Below, piece after piece: positions 45,736 through 55,985 of a stretch of 64,000 bases of DNA; the stretch's first letter is position 1, and every line of letters begins with the position of its first letter. This DNA is from Alteromonas sp. ASW11-130 (GTDB lineage Bacteria > Pseudomonadota > Gammaproteobacteria > Enterobacterales > Alteromonadaceae). Under the pieces are notes generated by a model, which saw only the letters and a program-made list of their open reading frames with translations, did not search any database and was not told the origin of the DNA. The translations under genes and the position numbers were made by a program. The stretch covers positions 1 through 64,000 of the forward strand of contig NZ_JAPFRE010000018.1 of assembly GCF_026183735.1 (NCBI RefSeq), written 5' to 3'.

Positions 45736-47094
45736 ATGATGCGAAAATTTCGAGTTTGGCTCACCCTCGCCTTATGTTCAGTTAGTATGCTGGCTCAAGC
45801 AACCCTTGAAATAGTCATTACTGAAGGGGTAGATAGCGCACGCCCGATTGGTATAGTCCCATTTAAATGGAAAGGAAATGGACAGCAAGCTGGCGCTATT
45901 TCAGATGTTGTTATGGCTGATTTAATGCGCAGCGGTAAATTTAATCCTATTTCGCCAGATAAAATGCCTCAAAAGCCAACTAACGATGGTGAAATTGATT
46001 ATGCGGCGTGGGCGGCAGCAGGTGTGGATACGGTGTTGGTAGGAACCATTGAAGAACAGTCGGTTGACCGCTACCAGGTTTCCTACGAGTTGATTGATGT
46101 CTTACGAGGCCAAATCACCGGCGGTAAATCCCGTGTATTAAGCAACGGGGAATTAGTATCAAGCAAGGACCATATCATCGATTCGAGACAAGCTATTATA
46201 AATAGTAAGGACTTTCGTCAATATGCCCACCGTATCAGCGATGTGGTTTATGAAAAACTTACCGGCACGCGCGGAGCCTTTCTTACCCGAATCGCTTACG
46301 TAATTGTCCGTGACCGCGAAACACACAAATTGCCCTATCAATTAGTTATCGCGGATTATGATGGTGAAAACGAAACCCGCCTACTTTCATCCCCTGAACC
46401 TCTGATGTCACCATCGTGGTCCCCAGACGGCGAAAAATTGGCGTATGTGAGCTTTGAAAATAAAAGACCCCAGATCTTTATTCAAGATATTTACACTATG
46501 AAGCGAACGCCTGTAACCGACTTTCCTGGTATCAATGGAAGTCCGGTTTTTTCGCCAGATGGCAAACAACTTGCTATGGTGTTATCGAAAGACGGCAACC
46601 CAGAAATTTATGTAATGGATATAGCGAGCAAGGATCTTCGCCGAATTACGCGAAATCGGGCGATTGATACTGAGCCAGCCTGGACTCCGGATGGGAAAAG
46701 CCTCATATTTAGTTCGGAACGGGGTGGTAAACCTCAGATTTATAGCGTAAATTTAGCAACAGGAAAGATCAGACGTCAGACGTTTGATGGTGAGCAGAAT
46801 TTAGGAGGCACAATCACGCCTGACGGAAAGCAGTTAGTGATAGTAAATCGCACGCGCGGAAACTACCATATTGCCAAGCAGGGGATGAATGATGGTGCAA
46901 TGCAAGTGTTGACCCGTACTTATCTGGACGAATCACCCAGCATCGCGCCGAATGGAAGCATGATTATATATAGCACCCTTCACGAAGGAACTCAGGTTTT
47001 GTCCCTGGTTTCCCTTGATGGGCGTTTTAAGGCCAGGTTACCAGCAGCCAATGGGCAAGTGAAATCACCAAGTTGGTCACCATTTTTGTTTTAA
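45736..47094 (+). CDS. tolB: Tol-Pal periplasmic protein TolB
   Basis: This 452-residue protein has a signal peptide (about 1-22), an N-terminal domain and a six-bladed beta-propeller with repeats of the type [29 protein letters not shown] and [13 protein letters not shown]. TolB binds Pal and cycles it through TolA. One base pair separates tolA and tolB. Confidence 0.97.
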   Translation: MMRKFRVWLTLALCSVSMLAQATLEIVITEGVDSARPIGIVPFKWKGNGQQAGAISDVVMADLMRSGKFNPISPDKMPQKPTNDGEIDYAAWAAAGVDTVLVGTIEEQSVDRYQVSYELIDVLRGQITGGKSRVLSNGELVSSKDHIIDSRQAIINSKDFRQYAHRISDVVYEKLTGTRGAFLTRIAYVIVRDRETHKLPYQLVIADYDGENETRLLSSPEPLMSPSWSPDGEKLAYVSFENKRPQIFIQDIYTMKRTPVTDFPGINGSPVFSPDGKQLAMVLSKDGNPEIYVMDIASKDLRRITRNRAIDTEPAWTPDGKSLIFSSERGGKPQIYSVNLATGKIRRQTFDGEQNLGGTITPDGKQLVIVNRTRGNYHIAKQGMNDGAMQVLTRTYLDESPSIAPNGSMIIYSTLHEGTQVLSLVSLDGRFKARLPAANGQVKSPSWSPFLF

Positions 47095-47136
47095 TAAGCT
47101 AAAATCATTGATGAATTGAAAGTAAGGAATAAGAAG

Positions 47137-47703
47137 ATGCAAATGAATAAAATAATGAAAAGCTTCATTATCGCTTTGCCAGTGGTGACTCTAATGGCCT
47201 GTTCTTCAGGCCCTAGCGAAGAAGAACTCGCAGCTGAAAGAAACCGTATGGCGCAAGAACAAGCTGAAGCGGAGCAAAGAGCACGAGCTGAAGAAGAGCA
47301 ACGTGTTCAAGCTGAAGCCGCTCAACGTATGGAGCGTCAACAAGAAATGGTTCAACAACAAATTGATGAGTTGAAGAGAGAACAAACTGTTTACTTCGAT
47401 TTTGACCGTTCAACCATTAAATCAGAATTCCAAAGCCTTCTTGATAAGCATGCAGAGTTTTTGGTGCAAAATGCTGATCAGAATGTCGTTATTGAGGGCC
47501 ACACTGACCAGCGCGGTACGCCGGAATATAATATTGCGCTAGGTGAGCGTCGCGCCCAGGCAGTTGAAACGTACTTGCTTAACGCGGGCGTAAGCAGCAA
47601 CCAAATTTCTACCGTATCTTACGGCGAAGAAAAACCAGCGGTTATGGGCTCAACTGAATACGCACAAGCTCAAAACCGTCGCGGAGTGGTAGTTTACAAA
47701 TAA
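47137..47703 (+). CDS. pal: Peptidoglycan-associated lipoprotein Pal
   Basis: This 188-residue outer-membrane lipoprotein has a lipobox ending in LMAC, a Glu/Gln/Arg-rich coiled linker (about 30-85) and an OmpA-like domain. That domain contains TVYFDFDRSTIK, IEGHTDQRGTPEYNIALGERRA and a C-terminal NRRGVVVYK. ATG at 47137 has AAGGA 8 bp upstream. The linker is longer than that of E. coli Pal. It overlaps cpoB by one base. Confidence 0.96.
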   Translation: MQMNKIMKSFIIALPVVTLMACSSGPSEEELAAERNRMAQEQAEAEQRARAEEEQRVQAEAAQRMERQQEMVQQQIDELKREQTVYFDFDRSTIKSEFQSLLDKHAEFLVQNADQNVVIEGHTDQRGTPEYNIALGERRAQAVETYLLNAGVSSNQISTVSYGEEKPAVMGSTEYAQAQNRRGVVVYK

Positions 47704-48545
47704 TGGCTAAAGCAATAACAGACCGAAAGTTATCCGGTTCTATTGCTCGGGGCGCTACCTTGTGTAGCGCCTTGCTCGTTTCTGTAATGGTGAATGCACA
47801 AGCGCCTGTTTACGATGTGAACAGTAGCGATAACCGTGGTGTTAATTCCAGCCAAGGGCAGGGGATGCCAACAGGAACAGTAGAGCAGCGGATCGCGGTA
47901 CTGGAAAGAATGGTTGATAGTCGTACGCAGATGCAACATAGGTTGCAACAACACTTAGACGCAATGCAGGAAGAAATTGATGAACTGCGTGGCGCCGTTG
48001 AAGTGCATACGAATCAACTCGAAAAAGTACTGGAAAGACAACGAGAGCTTTATCTGGAAATTGATAAACGCGTTGAAGCGCTTAAACAAGCTGGTGTAGT
48101 ACCCATTTCCCCCAGCGAAGATATTGGTGCTGTTTCTTCCCAACCTGTTGTAAGACCCTCGGTTAACCAAGAGGATGAAAGCACAGCGTACGACAATGCA
48201 GTTAACTTAATTTTGCAGTCACGTGAATATGATAAGGCCATTCCGGCTTTCCAGGCTTTCATACAGCGATTCCCGAACAGTCAATATGCCCCTAATGCGC
48301 ATTATTGGTTAGGTCAGTTATTGTTCAATAAGCAGGAGTGGGCCCAAGCGCAAGAGCAATTCGAAATTGTATCGAACCGCTTTGCAAACTCTAGTAAACG
48401 AGCCGATGCTTTATTAAAATTGGGTGTCATTGCCGAGCGTCAGGATAACCCTGGGCAAGCGCGACAGTTTTATCAGCAAGTAATAGAAATGTACCCTAAT
48501 TCTTCTGCCAGAAAGTTGGCTGAATCCAGAATTAGTGGTCTATAA
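47703..48545 (+). CDS. cpoB: Cell division coordinator CpoB (YbgF)
   Basis: This 280-residue periplasmic protein has a signal peptide (about 1-32), a trimerising coiled coil (about 58-125, VEQRIAVLERMVDSRTQMQ) and TPR repeats (about 155-280, beginning AYDNAVNLILQSREYDKAI). It coordinates peptidoglycan synthesis with Tol-Pal constriction. It is the last gene of the operon, followed by a terminator. Confidence 0.95.
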   Translation: MAKAITDRKLSGSIARGATLCSALLVSVMVNAQAPVYDVNSSDNRGVNSSQGQGMPTGTVEQRIAVLERMVDSRTQMQHRLQQHLDAMQEEIDELRGAVEVHTNQLEKVLERQRELYLEIDKRVEALKQAGVVPISPSEDIGAVSSQPVVRPSVNQEDESTAYDNAVNLILQSREYDKAIPAFQAFIQRFPNSQYAPNAHYWLGQLLFNKQEWAQAQEQFEIVSNRFANSSKRADALLKLGVIAERQDNPGQARQFYQQVIEMYPNSSARKLAESRISGL

Positions 48546-48567
48546 TTCTTCTTTCATTCACGATATT

Positions 48568-48595
48568 AAAAAAGCCTCTCTTTTGAGAGGTTTTT
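48568..48595 (+). terminator. Terminator of the Tol-Pal operon
   Basis: The stem CCTCTC / GAGAGG with a TTTT loop, flanked by A and T runs, lies 24 bp after cpoB. Confidence 0.92.
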
Positions 48596-48788
48596 CATTT
48601 AGTGCTATTTTACCCAACACAGTTTGCCAAAATTTATGTGCAATCTGTAAGCGTTTTGTTTTTATTTTAGGCGTTTGAGCAGGTTTTTTAATAAAACTGA
48701 AAATAAATCGCATTTTTAGGTTGCACCTGCGGCTGAAATGGGTAATATATGCCGCCGTTGCCAAGCACTGGCAACAACAAAAAGCGAA

Positions 48789-48864
48789 GGGTCGTTAGCT
48801 CAGTTGGTAGAGCAGTTGACTTTTAATCAATTGGTCGCTGGTTCGAATCCAGCACGACCCACCA
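48789..48864 (+). tRNA. tRNA-Lys (UUU), copy 1
   Basis: The 76-nt cloverleaf has acceptor GGGTCGT pairing with ACGACCC and an encoded CCA. The anticodon loop CTTTTAA contains TTT, and the T arm CTGGTTCGAATCCAG is complete. Confidence 0.97.
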
Positions 48865-48890
48865 CTTTTTCGCTTTTATTACTCGTTGAT

Positions 48891-48966
48891 GGGTCGTTAG
48901 CTCAGTTGGTAGAGCAGTTGACTTTTAATCAATTGGTCGCTGGTTCGAATCCAGCACGACCCACCA
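48891..48966 (+). tRNA. tRNA-Lys (UUU), copy 2
   Basis: This is an identical 76-nt copy of the preceding tRNA-Lys, 26 bp downstream, so the two are a tandem pair probably cut from one transcript. Confidence 0.97.
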
Positions 48967-49217
48967 TCATCGAGTAGCTTAAATATCTTCTTAAGTTGCC
49001 CAATTTTTCCACCAGCCGCTTAAATAAATCCTAAACTTTTAAATTAGGTGTGAACTAGCAACGCTTCTAGATAATAGTAGTTACCAGTTTTTCGCGCATC
49101 TTAGAATTTATCTTTCACTTTCCTACTATGACACTATGTTAAGAAATGAACTCTTTAAGACAATCGTGTATAATTTCTGCCGTTGTTTTCCCTGAGCGGT
49201 TATTTGAGCTTTAAGTT

Positions 49218-50279
49218 ATGACAGTTTTATTTAGAGTCGACGAAATCGACTATCCCTTTCCTAGCAAACCAGTGCAATTATCTGAAACGCGCAAAAAAGA
49301 GCTGCGTGAAGAAATTAAGGTTTTGTTAAAGCAACAAAATGCCGTGATGGTAGCCCATTACTATACCGATCCTGAAATTCAAGCGTTGGCAGAAGAAACG
49401 GGTGGGTGTGTGGCTGACTCGCTGGAAATGGCGCGTTTTGGCCGTGATGCAAAAGAACAAACACTCATCGTAGCGGGTGTAAAATTTATGGGCGAAACCG
49501 CCAAAATTTTAAGCCCAGAAAAAAATGTGCTTATGCCGACGCTGGAAGCGACCTGTTCACTCGATCTAGGTTGTCCTATCGATAAATTCAGCGACTTCTG
49601 TGATGCGCACCCCGATCACACGGTTGTGGTATACGCGAATACTTCCGCAGCAGTTAAAGCTCGAGCTGATTGGGTGGTCACCTCCAGTATCGCCCTTGAA
49701 ATCGTTGAACACTTAGAAGAACAGGGGAAACCCATCATCTGGGGACCAGACAGGCACCTGGGCGCTTACATTGCGAAAAAAACAGGAGCTGACATGTTAA
49801 TGTGGCAGGGGGAATGTATCGTTCATGACGAGTTCTCTGCGCAAAAGCTTAACGATATGAAAGCTATATACCCTAATGCGGCCATTCTGGTGCATCCGGA
49901 ATCACCTGCGAGCGTGGTGCAAATGGCTGACGCAGTGGGTTCGACCAGTCAGTTAATTGCGGCAGCTAAGACTATGGCGAACGATACCTTTATTGTTGCT
50001 ACTGACAAAGGTATTTTCTATAAAATGCATCAGCAAGCGCCTGATAAAACGTTTATTGAAGCACCTACTGCAGGCAACGGCGCCACATGTAAAAGCTGCG
50101 CTCACTGCCCGTGGATGGCAATGAACGGCTTAGAAGCTATTCGAAATGCGCTTACTGAAAATAAAACCGCGCACGAAATCCATGTTGATGAACAATTAAG
50201 ACGAAAAGCATTAATACCATTAAACCGGATGCTGGACTTTTCTGCTCAATTAAAAGCGAAAAAACCCGTAAACGCATAA
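49218..50279 (+). CDS. nadA: Quinolinate synthase A
   Basis: This 353-residue enzyme has the three iron-sulphur cysteines of NadA in [21 protein letters not shown] and the C-terminal [10 protein letters not shown]. It also has the triplicated fold signature [19 protein letters not shown]. It condenses iminoaspartate with dihydroxyacetone phosphate to quinolinate in NAD synthesis. It is a single gene between tRNA-Lys and tRNA-Ser. Confidence 0.97.
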   Translation: MTVLFRVDEIDYPFPSKPVQLSETRKKELREEIKVLLKQQNAVMVAHYYTDPEIQALAEETGGCVADSLEMARFGRDAKEQTLIVAGVKFMGETAKILSPEKNVLMPTLEATCSLDLGCPIDKFSDFCDAHPDHTVVVYANTSAAVKARADWVVTSSIALEIVEHLEEQGKPIIWGPDRHLGAYIAKKTGADMLMWQGECIVHDEFSAQKLNDMKAIYPNAAILVHPESPASVVQMADAVGSTSQLIAAAKTMANDTFIVATDKGIFYKMHQQAPDKTFIEAPTAGNGATCKSCAHCPWMAMNGLEAIRNALTENKTAHEIHVDEQLRRKALIPLNRMLDFSAQLKAKKPVNA

Positions 50280-50392
50280 TATTCAGTCAAATAGTTAAAT
50301 TTCGGCAGCTTTGACTTGATTCAGCGGGCGTCTTTCCCTACTATACAGCCCGCTTTTAAATGCAATACAGAAAGCATTTGAATGATAAATTT

Positions 50393-50494
50393 TGAGAGAT
50401 GGCTGAGTGGGTGAGCATTCGGTTGTCGAAGACAAAGAACAGTGATTTAACATCACTGTTCTAGAAGCGCAACGGCAAGACAGGAGGTCTTGCC
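50393..50494 (+). pseudogene. Broken tRNA-Ser-like 5' half followed by two perfect hairpins
   Basis: GAGAGATGGCTGAGTGG (50394-50410) repeats the 5' end of the intact tRNA-Ser at 50550, including similar upstream flank (AAATTT). The rest does not fold as a tRNA. Instead it holds an 11-bp perfect stem AGAACAGTGAT / ATCACTGTTCT (50436-50462) and an 8-bp stem GGCAAGAC / GTCTTGCC (50474-50494). This is probably a degenerate duplicate of tRNA-Ser that was altered by insertion or rearrangement. Confidence 0.55.
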
Positions 50495-50549
50495 TGGGTG
50501 ACGATCATCAGGGATGTGTTTATGACTACCCGCTTCGAAGAAAAAATTT

Positions 50550-50640
50550 GGAGAGATGGCTGAGTGGCTGAAGGCGCACGCCTGGAAAGTGTGTATACGT
50601 TAATAGCGTATCGAGGGTTCGAATCCCTCTCTCTCCGCCA
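50550..50640 (+). tRNA. tRNA-Ser (GGA)
   Basis: This 91-nt tRNA has acceptor GGAGAGA / TCTCTCC, encoded GCCA end and the long class II variable arm (TACGTTAATAGCGTA). The anticodon loop CTGGAAA contains GGA, and the T arm AGGGTTCGAATCCCT is complete. Confidence 0.96.
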
Positions 50641-50646
50641 AATATA

Positions 50647-50673
50647 AAAAAACCGGCTTTTGCCGGTTTTTTT
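50647..50673 (+). terminator. Terminator after tRNA-Ser
   Basis: The stem AAAACCGGC / GCCGGTTTT with a TTTT loop and further T residues begins 8 bp after the tRNA. Confidence 0.93.
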
Positions 50674-51693
50674 ATGCCCGGTAGAAAGAAGCTTTAAATC
50701 CCGGCTACAGGGTTCGTCAAAACGGCAAGACTGCCGTTTTGCTGGACCAAAGGTACCGAAAGGTAGGCTCAACGGGATCCGCGAAATGAATCCCTCTTTC
50801 AGCCCGCTATAAACGACCCTGCTAACACAATTTTTGTATCCAAAAGTTAGATGCAAAATACTCTATATCAGTAGGTGAGAACGCCAATGCGTGCGCACTT
50901 GCCAATCCATCGAATGAAGACTTGATGAAAAATCACGATATCTCTTCCGACAGAGCGATATTCGAAACTGCTTTTTAGGTCGATACGTTTCTATGTATGC
51001 TTTTCTTGTAGAAACTACACTATTGATTTTGTTCTTTACTGAGTTGTAGTAGCCAATTTTCCACTTCGTGAATCAACAAGCATTTCTTCGGCACCTCTTA
51101 ATTAGATAAAGTAAATAAGAATGAGGAGGAGCGTACGAGCGGAAAACGCTATTTATAAAGATTTAGAATCAGGGCGGTCATACAAGTTGTCGACGGCCTC
51201 CATACCATATTACGTGCATTAAGAGGTGTATAACCTTCTTTTCAATCGCCGGCTAATCTCCGATAGTTTTTCTTTGCTTTGAGGCAGTAACCTCGGCCCG
51301 AACATTCCGCTAGGCGTTGACAACTCGTACCGATCCGGTCCGAGTCAGCGTGTCAGTCTCGATCTTAGCGGGGGCTCCAACCAGCCAACTTCCCTATGAT
51401 GACCAGCGGCGTAAGGATAAAGTACGTGCTTATGTTTAAGTAAGGTGTTTTAGGTGCGTATCATACTTTTGCTGAATCGGCTAGGCTAAATCCTTATTCG
51501 TCTGTAGCAGGTCTGGAAAAGTGCCTCACTAATCACTTAAGTTGGTCCGTTTTATGGTTATCTGTCAAAACGTCTTCAAATAAGCTGAATCTCGATACTT
51601 ATTCCAATGGACTATAAATGTTGTCATCTATAGCGAGTGAGGCTTGCGAAGTATGAAAATGTAATTCATCACTCGTATTCCATTCCATTAAGG
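50674..51693. other. One kilobase without a recognisable gene
   Basis: No intact ORF of coding character is seen on either strand. A perfect 10-bp hairpin CAAAACGGCA-AGAC-TGCCGTTTTG lies at 50718-50741. Its 11-mer AACGGCAAGAC also occurs at 50471-50481. The stretch around 51280-51400 is more GC-rich than its surroundings. It may be decayed accessory DNA next to a tRNA gene. Confidence 0.45.
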
Positions 51694-52776
51694 TTACTTG
51701 CCAGGGGTTGGTACATCTTTAACTTTCACTTCTTTCTCGTCAGTTACTTCTTCTGCTTCTTTTCTCTCTTCCTGAGATGGCGCTTCACCACTTTGCTGCT
51801 TTTTCATCTCTGGAGTGAAGACTAGTTCAGAAAATAATGGGAAATGATCCGAACCAATCGACGGCAATCGCTTGATTTGCTTTATAGTAAAGTGGCTGCT
51901 GTGGAATAAGTGGTCCAATGGCCAGCGAAGAAATGGATAATCTGCGTGGAAAGTATTAAACATGCCTCGGCCTATGCGAGGATCAAGCAAACCACTAATT
52001 TTGCGAAACATTTGAGTAGTCGCAGACCATGCCACATCGTTTAAATCGCCAGTGACAATGATTGGCGAATCGTCTTTCACTACACTTTTCGCTACCACGA
52101 TCAGTTCAGCGTCGCGCTCTGCTGACTCCGGATTCTCCGTAGGACTCGGCGGCGCAGGATGCAAAAAATGCACACGTACCCGGGCTCCATTGTCCATTAC
52201 CAATAACGCATGCATTGACGGAATATCGTCTTCAACTAAGTAGGACGTTTCGACTTCCTCTAAGGGAAGTCGTGAATACACATGCATACCGTACAAATTA
52301 TCTAGCGGGCATTTGATAGTATGGGGCATCTCAGTTTCAACGGCGTCTAACTTATCTTGCCACCATTTGTCCGATTCTAAGGTGACTAATATGTCAGGCT
52401 CGTATTCCGTGACCAGCTCCAGTAATGCGTCGGCGTTTTTATTGGGTGTTAAGACATTAGACGTTAAGATTTTCAACGTCACGTTTGCAGCATTTGTCTG
52501 TGCAGACTTTACTTCGACAGGAAAAAGGGGCGAATAAGGTAGAATCCACTTCAGCTGCCAACCTAAGCAACCGATGGTTAACGCTGCTGAGGTTAGGTAG
52601 AGGGGGTCAGAAAGATCGAAAAAAATCAGTTGCAAAATGAATAATAAACATGCTATCGCTGCTAGCTGAAGCCGGGGAAAGTCCATACCTCTGACGAACC
52701 AATGGGGATTTCGCCACAAGGGAAGTAATGTGGCAACTACCACAATTAGCGTAAATATTAGGATAGCTGTCACCAT
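51694..52776 (-). CDS. Membrane-anchored endonuclease/exonuclease/phosphatase-family protein
   Basis: This 360-residue protein has three N-terminal transmembrane helices (about 1-95). An EEP domain follows (about 100-335) with catalytic elements ILTSNVL, the metal-ligand Glu in LVTLESDKWW, VTGDLND and IGSDHFPL. The C-terminal tail of about 25 residues is unusually rich in Glu and Lys. The layout matches YafD-like proteins of unknown substrate, with the active site facing the periplasm. It is a single gene. Confidence 0.82.
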   Translation of the reverse strand: MVTAILIFTLIVVVATLLPLWRNPHWFVRGMDFPRLQLAAIACLLFILQLIFFDLSDPLYLTSAALTIGCLGWQLKWILPYSPLFPVEVKSAQTNAANVTLKILTSNVLTPNKNADALLELVTEYEPDILVTLESDKWWQDKLDAVETEMPHTIKCPLDNLYGMHVYSRLPLEEVETSYLVEDDIPSMHALLVMDNGARVRVHFLHPAPPSPTENPESAERDAELIVVAKSVVKDDSPIIVTGDLNDVAWSATTQMFRKISGLLDPRIGRGMFNTFHADYPFLRWPLDHLFHSSHFTIKQIKRLPSIGSDHFPLFSELVFTPEMKKQQSGEAPSQEERKEAEEVTDEKEVKVKDVPTPGK

Positions 52777-53233
52777 AGTTCTATTGACTCCATCATCTAT
52801 AATTCAACTTTTTTACCGCGCTTAATTGAACATATGGTACTTAATGCGAATTAGCGGAAAACAACTCTTCCGATACCTTTTTCAGTTAGTACCTGCTCAT
52901 ATCTAGCCGTAATTAGCATAGTTAGGCGAATGTAATAGCTTAGTCCATAAATACAAATAAAACTGCGCGCGCATTCCCGCCCTAGCGCTGGGCAGCAAAG
53001 TAATCACTTAATTACTGTGAAATTGATTCGCCGTACACGACGTTAACATTCCATCTCAAGATTAAAAACGAGAAGGCATATCCGACTATACGCATAGTGA
53101 CGATTTCTTTTTTATGAACTATGGTAAATACATAAACTTTTTAGACTTAAGGAGAACAACACAAAATATACGGCGCTTATCGACACGCGTAGTGATAAGT
53201 AAAGGTTCACTAATTAGACTAAAAGAGTGGAAC
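52777..53233. other. Divergent intergenic region
   Basis: About 450 bp between the EEP gene and the GlsB/YeaQ gene. The frame of the latter is open back to 53114, but the conserved protein starts at 53234. No other gene, RNA or strong hairpin was recognised. Confidence 0.45.
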
Positions 53234-53485
53234 ATGGACTTAACAGGGTTATTAATATTTCTCCTAATCGGGGCGGTCGCCGGTTGGATAGCTGGACAAA
53301 TTATGAAGGGGGGCGGTTTTGGTCTTATAGGTAATATTATCGTCGGAATTATCGGGGCGGTGTTAGGCGGTTTTCTTTTCAGTGTGATGGGAATTGCCAT
53401 GGGCGGAATTATAGGCTCAATCGTCACTGCAGTCATCGGCGCTGTGGTACTGCTATTTATCGTTGGTTTAATTAAGAAGGGATGA
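53234..53485 (+). CDS. GlsB/YeaQ/YmgE-family small membrane protein
   Basis: This 83-residue protein consists almost wholly of three glycine-rich transmembrane helices (GAVAGWIAGQIMKGGGFGLIGNIIVGIIGAVLGG type), the hallmark of the transglycosylase-associated/GlsB family linked to envelope and general stress. ATG at 53234 is chosen because the family begins there; 40 upstream in-frame residues are not family-like. Confidence 0.9.
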   Translation: MDLTGLLIFLLIGAVAGWIAGQIMKGGGFGLIGNIIVGIIGAVLGGFLFSVMGIAMGGIIGSIVTAVIGAVVLLFIVGLIKKG

Positions 53486-53669
53486 CTTAAGGTACTAATG
53501 GCGGACAGTGGAAGTCCGACGGCTATTTATTAGCAATGGCAGTCGCATCACACGAACCTCCTCCTAATTAGTATACTGAATCACAATACTGGCAACTTTC
53601 CGTGCTGCTTTCTGACTACCCTTATTAGTCAACTAAAAAGCGCGACAGTTATTTTTTAATGAAGCATGC

Positions 53670-55985
53670 TTACGACTCGCTTTCCACTGCCTGCATCAAT
53701 TGCGCTGCTAATGCCTTTAACAAGGCAAGCTCTGTTTGAGATATACGGCGAGGTTTAGTGTCGATGACACATAAGCTCCCCACCGCATGACCGGATCTAG
53801 TGCGTAGTGGAATACCAGCATAAAAACGGATCCCCCGGCTCTTTAGAAAAGGGTTGTTAGCAAAACGCTTATCTTTCGCTAGATCTTCGATGACGAGCGG
53901 CTGGTTTTCTGATACGACATGTCCGCACACTGAGGTGTCGCGAGCCGATTCCCCCGCCATCGCTAAATCTTCTGGCAACCCAAATTGAGATTTCCAAAAC
54001 TGTCTATCTGAATCAATAATAGAAATGAGCGAAATAGGCACGCTAAACGTCTTTGCCAATGCACGAGTAACATTGTCAAAAATTTCAACTGGTTGTCCTT
54101 CAAGTAAACCTAATTTATTAACCTCAGCGAGACGTTCTTGTTCGTCATCAGGAATTTCGGCGGGAGAGTAGGCTATATCTTGCGGTATTGTAAGTATGTT
54201 TTCGAGGCGTTCAAGCGCATCGGAAATGGTCGTCACCACCGTAGCATCCGAAACTTTAGTCATTCTACTTTGCAGTGCATTTGCCTGAGCGGTCGGGCTC
54301 CAGACTCCGATAATACACTTCAATCCTGGGCAGCTTGTCCGTAGACGTCGACTCAATTGGCGTGCAGGCACAAAAGCATCAGGGGGAACAGCTGAGATGA
54401 AAACTACCTCAATGTTTTCAGTTTGAATTAGTTCTGCACACTTATTCGGTAGACTGGTCGCTGAATGAAGTTTTGAAGGCCAGCCCTTTTTTTCCATTGC
54501 CCAAGCTAAAATTTTCGCACCTAATTCATCCATATCGTCCTTAGCGGGTACGATCAGAATCTTCGCAGCTTGTGATAATGGGCAGGTAGATGTTTCGCCT
54601 TCTTCGTTTAGCTCTTCAAGCAATTCAATGGTATTTTGCAATATGAATGTCTGACGAACCTCCGCCAAATCTCCCATGTGTCTATCAGCTTCCGCTTCAT
54701 TGAGTGCGGGGATTAGAAGATCGTCATAAAATTCGAGTAGTGAATTTTCTTTCACAAACTGCTGAGAAACCAAAAGCACGTCGTCATAGTCCATCGCCAA
54801 CATGCGTTGATACAAACGTTCATGGGGTTTAAGAGCAGGTACACTTCCTAATAGAACGCTTATAAAATTCAAACTGGGTATATAATTGCCCATTACCACT
54901 AGGCATACGGTCAACGGCGTAGATAAGAAAAGTCCCACTGGCCCCCAAAGCCATGTCCAAAAAACTGCGGCAACCATCAATGCAAAATTCGACGTGCCCG
55001 TGCTTACACCGTACAGCCATGGTTCAATGATGTTGTTGCTAATGACTTCCAGGGTAAGAAAAAGTCCTAGCGTCATCAATAGTAGCGACCATCCTGGCTC
55101 AATGGCAAATGCCAGAGCTAAGGGAAATACGGCTGCGATCCAGGGGCCTAAATAAGGGATGAAGCGTAATAAGATGGCCAGGAGACCCCATAAAAAAGCA
55201 TTTGGAATACCAATTAAATAAAGACCAATACCAATGGGAATGCCGTAAGATGCATTGACCAGAAGTTGCATCAACAAATAGCGCGAAATGCGTTTCGCCG
55301 CATCGTCTATCGCTTCAGTTGCAACGTTCAGACTACCCCCGCCGATGATTCTTACGAACCGCTCACGCAAATCTTCGCGCTGAAATAAAATCACGATAAC
55401 AAATATGGCGATCAATGCTGTCGTGCCAAGTGGGCCGACAAACGGCCCAACAAGTTGTGCCGTGGATTCTAGAAAACTCTGTTTGACGGGCCTTATTTCT
55501 ACGGCTATTGGTTGAGGCGCGTTATCACTCTCATCGGTCTGAGCAACGTCGGAGGGAGCGTTTTTGGGTGAATGCTTTTCTAATTCTTTGCGAAGGTTTT
55601 CTACCACATCACCTGCGCGAGTGAGCGGGTTATCAGTGCCTTGCGCTGAATTAATCTGACGAATTTTTGTTCTTAATGTTTCTTCATATTGAGGAAGCTG
55701 TTCGGCAAGACTGACGACCTGAACGCTCACGCTCCAAGCTAGCGCAGCAATAACACTGAATGCGATAACCACCGTCGATATAATGGCCAACACTCTGGGA
55801 AAGCCGCAACGTTGTAAGCGACTTACAATGGGCGCTAATAGAAACGTCAGCATGATAGCCACTGCCACGGGCAGAATAACGACTTTAGCGAAATACAATA
55901 TGGCCACTACCACGAACCCACTAATCAGCGTCAAAGCCGTTTTTTGCTCTGCGCGTGTGCTTGAAAGCGTTCGCGTTTCTTTCAC
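53670..55985 (-). CDS. AI-2E-family (PerM) transporter fused to B12-binding-like and GAF domains
   Basis: This 771-residue protein has three parts. Residues 1-375 are an eight-helix AI-2E/PerM-type permease, including the GIPIGIGLYLIGIPNAFLWG and RFIPYLGPWIAAVFP regions and an Ala/Pro-rich periplasmic insert. Residues about 480-600 look like a cobalamin-binding-type Rossmann fold (KILIVPAKDDMDELGAKILAWAMEKKGW) but lack the DxHxxG histidine motif. Residues 625-771 are a GAF domain (SIIDSDRQFWKSQFGL, VIEDLAKDKRF, YAGIPLRTRSGHAVGSLCVID). The combination suggests a transporter or channel regulated by a cytoplasmic small ligand. The substrate is unknown. Confidence 0.8.
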   Translation of the reverse strand: MKETRTLSSTRAEQKTALTLISGFVVVAILYFAKVVILPVAVAIMLTFLLAPIVSRLQRCGFPRVLAIISTVVIAFSVIAALAWSVSVQVVSLAEQLPQYEETLRTKIRQINSAQGTDNPLTRAGDVVENLRKELEKHSPKNAPSDVAQTDESDNAPQPIAVEIRPVKQSFLESTAQLVGPFVGPLGTTALIAIFVIVILFQREDLRERFVRIIGGGSLNVATEAIDDAAKRISRYLLMQLLVNASYGIPIGIGLYLIGIPNAFLWGLLAILLRFIPYLGPWIAAVFPLALAFAIEPGWSLLLMTLGLFLTLEVISNNIIEPWLYGVSTGTSNFALMVAAVFWTWLWGPVGLFLSTPLTVCLVVMGNYIPSLNFISVLLGSVPALKPHERLYQRMLAMDYDDVLLVSQQFVKENSLLEFYDDLLIPALNEAEADRHMGDLAEVRQTFILQNTIELLEELNEEGETSTCPLSQAAKILIVPAKDDMDELGAKILAWAMEKKGWPSKLHSATSLPNKCAELIQTENIEVVFISAVPPDAFVPARQLSRRLRTSCPGLKCIIGVWSPTAQANALQSRMTKVSDATVVTTISDALERLENILTIPQDIAYSPAEIPDDEQERLAEVNKLGLLEGQPVEIFDNVTRALAKTFSVPISLISIIDSDRQFWKSQFGLPEDLAMAGESARDTSVCGHVVSENQPLVIEDLAKDKRFANNPFLKSRGIRFYAGIPLRTRSGHAVGSLCVIDTKPRRISQTELALLKALAAQLMQAVESES

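Noticed and set aside
48738..48977. 79-codon plus-strand frame with a repeated motif
   Set aside because: It is formed by reading through the two identical tRNA-Lys genes; the repeat is the tRNA, not a protein repeat.
50461..50856. 131-codon minus-strand frame over tRNA-Ser containing RERDSNPR
   Set aside because: It is the reverse complement of the tRNA-Ser gene and its flanks; such frames are a well-known annotation artefact.
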